From assembly GCF_032144095.1 (NCBI RefSeq), contig NZ_JAVSNJ010000001.1, forward strand, positions 248,001 through 312,000: a stretch of DNA of 64,000 nt, in the 5' to 3' direction. The notes under the pieces are model-generated. The model made no database searches. It was not told the DNA's origin and saw only the letters and a list, made by a program, of their open reading frames with translations. Of the stretch, positions 60,364 to 64,000 are shown piece by piece. Position 1 is the first letter of the stretch. Every line of letters starts with the position of its first letter. The DNA is from Sphaerochaeta sp032144095. GTDB taxonomy: Bacteria; Spirochaetota; Spirochaetia; Sphaerochaetales; Sphaerochaetaceae. Made by a program: the position numbers and the translations under genes.

Positions 60364-60387
60364 GGGGGCGCACTCTCATGCGCCCCC
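60364..60387. terminator. 9-bp GC-rich hairpin
   Basis: GGGGGCGCA and TGCGCCCCC pair perfectly around CTCTCA. It lies between two convergent 3' ends (the nuclease fragment and the lipoprotein gene). It has no adjacent T-run. Confidence 0.55.
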
Positions 60388-60439
60388 AACATCAGGGTAA
60401 AAATGGCTGTGTGATATGCAGTATTCCCTAGGCAACCTC

Positions 60440-62515
60440 CTAGTGTGGGATGGTGAGGATCAGTATCTGGTTGCTGACCCTGGAGACGACCAGCATATTC
60501 TCCTTGTCAGGAGAGATAGCTGCCTGTGAGGGGACAAAGGTGTCCAGCGAGGTGTTGCCCTCATAGTTGAGGAATCCAATGGCTTCGTTGTAGGAGAAGG
60601 CCTTGATGTTTTTGCTGCCACTGCAGACTACATAGAGCATGTCCCGGGAAGCGTTGACCAGGAGTTGCTCGATCCCCAGCATCTCTCCCAGCCCATTGTC
60701 CCCCGAAAGCCAGGTCTCATCCTGCGACCACCAGTCCTCGATGTCAGGATGGGGTTCCTTCATCAGGTGGAAGCGGTTCAGTGCATTGTTGTTGCCAGTC
60801 AGTACGTTTTCGTTGTTGAGGAACTCGACAGCACTGATCGCCGAGATGTAGGGAATTCCATCCTGGGTCCTGTAGTCCTGGGCATAGCCCAATATGTCCC
60901 CACCGGTGGTCCGTTCACACATCTTGAGCATGTTGGCAGGGGTACTGAACAGAGCTGACCTCTTGAAGTCCGGTGAGACGGTCATGCCTGTCATCTCCTC
61001 TTGCATGAACAGGAAATCGCTATAACGGTTGATCTTGAAATCAGCCTGACTCGTTGCATAGAAGTTGGTCCAGGGCAGCTTGCAGCTTCCGGGCTCCGTG
61101 TTGTAGAGGACACCGGAGACAGGATCGAGGATGAGGCGGTTGATCGAGTTGAACGTGACCTTGTACCCGTCCTCAAACTGCATGCTGACATTGTCCCTCG
61201 AGAAGAGCTTGGTCAGGGAAGCGTTGCCCGCATTGTACTGGTAGAGGGTGATGCCAGGATGCTGGTTATCGGCAACTGCCACCCTGTTGGTGGTCTTGTC
61301 TACCAGGATATCCGTAACCTGTGCGGTGTTGAAGCCGTCAGCTTGGGTATAGGTCCTGATGACCTCCAGGGAGTCTCGGACAATCCTGCAGATCTGCAGT
61401 GTCTGGTGAATTGAGCTTGCCAGTAATACCTTTCCGTCAGGAAGGAATGCCACCCTGGTATTCCCGCTGATTTTTAGGCCATTGGTATTGTCCGCTACCA
61501 CTTTCACGAGTACCGGTATACCGGCAGTTCCCGTAACAGTTGCCTTGAAAGATATACTGGCCGACCCAGAACTGGCTAGGAGGGCCCCCTTTGCTATGAG
61601 GTCCAGGCGGTGGTTCCCAGTCGCCGGGGTAAAGGTGCAGTCCAGCGAGGAGGATATCTCCTCGCCATCGAGAAACCAGAGGACCTCCATGGTGCTGCTC
61701 TCCTCAGAGGCAGGGACCGTGACGGTGGCGTGCACCGGCTGCAAGGCCTCCACAGTGGAAGAGAGGCCCGATATGGAACATTGGATGGGAGTCCCTGCCT
61801 TGTTGATGAGGGTAAGGTTGCTGGGAATCTCCGGATACTTGTCCAAATCCAGGGTGATGGTTCCCTCTGTGGTCTTGCTCCCTACGACCCGCACCACCTC
61901 TGCACATCCTGCAACTGCGGTACTGCCACTGTACAGGCGGGCCTGCACCATGTAGGAACCTGCGGGGTAGATCGAGCTGTAGGAGACAGAGCCATTGATG
62001 AGGTTGTTCGTGGTAGGTGTCACCTTGCTCTTGATCCCCTCGCTATCGGTTACCCACAGCTCGATGCTAGGGCTGGAGATCTTGCTCTGGTCCCAGGTGA
62101 AATGTACCGTCATGGTCCCTGATCCCATAAGGCTCTTCAGTTCGATTACGGCATTTGTGGGTTCTGTGGTCAGTGTACAGGCAGTACTGCCTTGTACGAG
62201 ATTCACCCCATCCTTGTTCTGACCCACCGCAGTAATGGTCCAGTTACCCATGAGCAGGCCATCGATCTCTATGTTGGCACTGGTGCTCTGGATCTCGAAG
62301 GTGCTTCCTTGGGGCCCTTCGCCGGTAACTGCATAGCGAGACACATCCAAGGGTGTGTCTTGTGGAACGATGGAACGATCCTGGCCCTGTTTCTCCTGCA
62401 TGGTCAGATGCAGGGATGTCCTTCCAGGTTCCTCTTTGCAACCAGCCAGGCCTACCACAAGCAATGCCAAGAGAAGCAATGTGAGCCGACCGGTCATTCT
62501 ACGAATGTATTTCAT
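60440..62515 (-). CDS. Large lipoprotein with beta-sandwich and beta-propeller-like regions
   Basis: A 691-aa exported protein with signal peptide and lipobox (LVVGLAGC, Cys about 26). Residues about 40-340 look like Ig-like beta-sandwich domains (LMGNWTITAVGQNKDG, YPAGSYMVQARLYSGS). Residues about 350-691 contain repeated blocks (NTRVAFLPDGKVLLASS, KTTNRVAVADNQHPGI, SRDMLYVVCSGSKNIKAFSY) like a seven-bladed propeller. No catalytic site is visible. It is likely a surface binding protein. GGAGG precedes the ATG at 62515. Confidence 0.8.
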   Translation of the reverse strand: MKYIRRMTGRLTLLLLALLVVGLAGCKEEPGRTSLHLTMQEKQGQDRSIVPQDTPLDVSRYAVTGEGPQGSTFEIQSTSANIEIDGLLMGNWTITAVGQNKDGVNLVQGSTACTLTTEPTNAVIELKSLMGSGTMTVHFTWDQSKISSPSIELWVTDSEGIKSKVTPTTNNLINGSVSYSSIYPAGSYMVQARLYSGSTAVAGCAEVVRVVGSKTTEGTITLDLDKYPEIPSNLTLINKAGTPIQCSISGLSSTVEALQPVHATVTVPASEESSTMEVLWFLDGEEISSSLDCTFTPATGNHRLDLIAKGALLASSGSASISFKATVTGTAGIPVLVKVVADNTNGLKISGNTRVAFLPDGKVLLASSIHQTLQICRIVRDSLEVIRTYTQADGFNTAQVTDILVDKTTNRVAVADNQHPGITLYQYNAGNASLTKLFSRDNVSMQFEDGYKVTFNSINRLILDPVSGVLYNTEPGSCKLPWTNFYATSQADFKINRYSDFLFMQEEMTGMTVSPDFKRSALFSTPANMLKMCERTTGGDILGYAQDYRTQDGIPYISAISAVEFLNNENVLTGNNNALNRFHLMKEPHPDIEDWWSQDETWLSGDNGLGEMLGIEQLLVNASRDMLYVVCSGSKNIKAFSYNEAIGFLNYEGNTSLDTFVPSQAAISPDKENMLVVSRVSNQILILTIPH

Positions 62516-62609
62516 AGTAGCCTCCAACCAGATAGGCTCCGCACTAGGCTTTTCGCTTCATCTTTTCTGAGGCTTTCTTTTTTTTCAGCTAGGCGGTAGA
62601 GTCATCTCT

Positions 62610-63200
62610 ATGAAGACACTCTTGAAAATCCTCCTGTTGGGCCTGACGCTGCTTGTTGTGTTTATCTCTCCTGCAACCATCGGGATAGTCCCGTACTACC
62701 TGATATTCCCCACACTTTTCCTGTTGGTTTTTTTGTTTTACAGGGTCTCCTACTGGGTCAGTGACTCGGATGTGAAAAAGGTACGCCAGGAAGACTATCA
62801 GCTCTCCTTGTTCTGTGGGAAAGCCCCCTTGGGCGGGGAGGGAGACCTCATCCGCGGAAGGTTGGTCATAACCGACAAGACGGTGAAGATCTACCAACGG
62901 GTGGAGAGGCACAGGACAAGACAGACCCCCTGTAAGGAGGTCTGGTCGTTGGATGTCTCTCTGATACGCAGTATGGGGGTGGGAAAGGTAGTGGGCCCAC
63001 GAAAGGGACTCATCTTCTACCTTGATGAAGGATCTGTCAGCTTCACTGCCGCAAAGGCCATCAAGCAGAAAGAGGCGATCATCAAGGCCCTGGGGTGGCA
63101 GCGCCTCCCTACCATTCCCCAACCCGTAGAGGTTGAGGGGGAAGCCTCAAGTGCCCCCTCCTTCAGCAGCCTGGACGAAAAGCTGGAACCTAGAAGCTGA
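62610..63200 (+). CDS. Membrane protein with a cytoplasmic PH-like domain
   Basis: A 196-aa protein with two N-terminal membrane helices (LLKILLLGLTLLVVFIS and YLIFPTLFLLVFLFYRV), then a soluble domain (about residues 60-165) of alternating strands (GRLVITDKTVKIYQ, GPRKGLIFYLDEGSVSF) ending in one helix, similar to bacterial PH-like domains. The tail is proline/serine-rich. No role can be assigned. Its last 11 bp overlap the convergent next gene. Confidence 0.65.
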   Translation: MKTLLKILLLGLTLLVVFISPATIGIVPYYLIFPTLFLLVFLFYRVSYWVSDSDVKKVRQEDYQLSLFCGKAPLGGEGDLIRGRLVITDKTVKIYQRVERHRTRQTPCKEVWSLDVSLIRSMGVGKVVGPRKGLIFYLDEGSVSFTAAKAIKQKEAIIKALGWQRLPTIPQPVEVEGEASSAPSFSSLDEKLEPRS

Positions 63201-64000
63201 AGCCTACCCCGACCCTGATTGGCTCCAAGGCAAGCCTGAAGGAAGTGCTCTCCTTGAAGTTGTAGGTTGATGCAACCCCTACTTCATAGAAGATCCTGAA
63301 GGAGTCGGAGATTGCATAGGTGACGCCACCGGTCAGCTTTGCCTTCATGCCAAAACCGTTTGCATTGGTGGTCGTATCATGGAAGAATGTCGGCCCCAGG
63401 GAAATCGAGAGGGGGAATGTCACAGTCCCCTTTCCCAGGCTCCAGGAAACCTTGCCAAGCAGGCTCACCTGTAGCTGGTCAGTGCCAACCTTCCCAACCT
63501 CCAACACCCCGCCATAGCCAAGGCTCTCGCCCTGATGGAGTAGGTCCACCTGCACATTGAATCCCTTGTCGAACGGGGTAAGCTCTTTGGGGAAACTTAA
63601 GTCAAGAAATGAGACAGAGATGCTTGCATCGAGGGTTGCACTCTTTTCTACGGGCTCTTCATACACGAGAGGCTTGACTGAGGTGGGTGGTGGGGGCAAG
63701 GGGGTACTCATGGCCACCGCAATAGGCTCTGCCTGTACCGGCTCTATGACGGGAATCTCTTCCCTGATGGGAGCAGCCTCCGCTTCCTGTACAGGTTCTG
63801 CCATCTCAAGAGGCGCTTGCTCAACCTCTGCATTATTTTCTTCCGGGACGGGAAGGACCTCCTGCTCAATGGTTGCCTCAGCTTGCAAAGGCACTACCTT
63901 TTCCATCAAGACTGGGGTAGGTGCTGCTTCTTCCTTTTGCAGGTTCTCCCCTAGTGTTGGCAGAGCGAAGACACCTTTTTTCACAACAGGGGCAACTGGA
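63190..64000 (-). CDS. Outer-membrane beta-barrel-like protein, 5' end beyond the window
   Basis: The frame is open to the window edge, so the start is not visible; the GTG at 63984 is an internal codon. Residues visible include a long Pro/Glu/Ala-rich region (about 100 residues, e.g. AEVEQAPLEMAEPVQEAEAA) and a C-terminal domain of alternating strands ending in phenylalanine (GVGFSF), typical of a small outer-membrane beta-barrel. The acidic linker may span the periplasm or bind peptidoglycan. Confidence 0.7.
   Translation of the reverse strand, partial: PVAPVVKKGVFALPTLGENLQKEEAAPTPVLMEKVVPLQAEATIEQEVLPVPEENNAEVEQAPLEMAEPVQEAEAAPIREEIPVIEPVQAEPIAVAMSTPLPPPPTSVKPLVYEEPVEKSATLDASISVSFLDLSFPKELTPFDKGFNVQVDLLHQGESLGYGGVLEVGKVGTDQLQVSLLGKVSWSLGKGTVTFPLSISLGPTFFHDTTTNANGFGMKAKLTGGVTYAISDSFRIFYEVGVASTYNFKESTSFRLALEPIRVGVGFSF

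Overview
The window looks like chromosome from a fermentative, free-living or gut-type spirochaete of the Sphaerochaeta kind. This is an inference from gene content: a class I (archaeal-type) lysyl-tRNA synthetase, a Rex-linked trimeric [FeFe]-hydrogenase operon, arabinoside-degrading glycosidases with an ABC sugar importer, many lipoproteins and good Shine-Dalgarno (SD) sites. No rRNA operon is present to prove it.

Layout. 0-3 kb: a transposase cut by the window edge, then a MarR-MATE drug-efflux operon. 3.4-8.6 kb: a lipoprotein, a Gfo/Idh-type oxidoreductase, a small orphan gene, a dead beta-lactamase-fold gene, a NERD protein and an Fe-S DNA glycosylase. 8.8-15.4 kb: a TetR-controlled export operon (MFS pump, FtsX-like permease, ATPase) followed by a membrane-anchored hydrolase. 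15.4-16.5 kb: two small orphan genes. 16.7-22.8 kb: a sugar ABC importer with a GH127 beta-L-arabinofuranosidase and a divergent AraC regulator.

23.1-38.3 kb is an accessory island. It holds a complete type I restriction-modification system (hsdM-hsdS-hsdR), a GIY-YIG/DUF4357 protein, an AlbA/Schlafen-type protein, an unrecognised two-gene zinc-ribbon cassette, a dead serine recombinase, an IS4-type element with perfect 9-bp target duplications but a nonsense-mutated transposase, a double-HTH regulator pair, and the remnant of a conjugative-element control module (a sigma-like gene with an amber codon plus two small genes). A CAU-anticodon tRNA lies at its edge. At least three genes here carry in-frame stops, so much of the island is decaying, while the restriction system and the zinc-ribbon cassette remain open.

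38.5-49 kb is core: TPR protein, RlpA-SPOR protein, lysS, Fe-S flavoprotein, GH51 arabinofuranosidase, era, a divergent clpP, an MFS-HEAT fusion and an EEP-family lipoprotein. 49-55 kb: rex, divergent from a hydrogenase operon (NuoE-like subunit, HATPase, small ferredoxin-like protein, NuoF-like subunit, HydA), the machinery for disposing of NADH and ferredoxin electrons as H2. 55.2-60.3 kb is a second patchy region: HsmA-like protein, a regulator/methyltransferase operon ending in a broken gene, a degenerate copy of the 3' end of hydA, a 55-aa membrane protein, and a PD-(D/E)XK nuclease gene apparently split by a second IS. 60.4-64 kb: two envelope genes and a membrane protein, the last running off the window.
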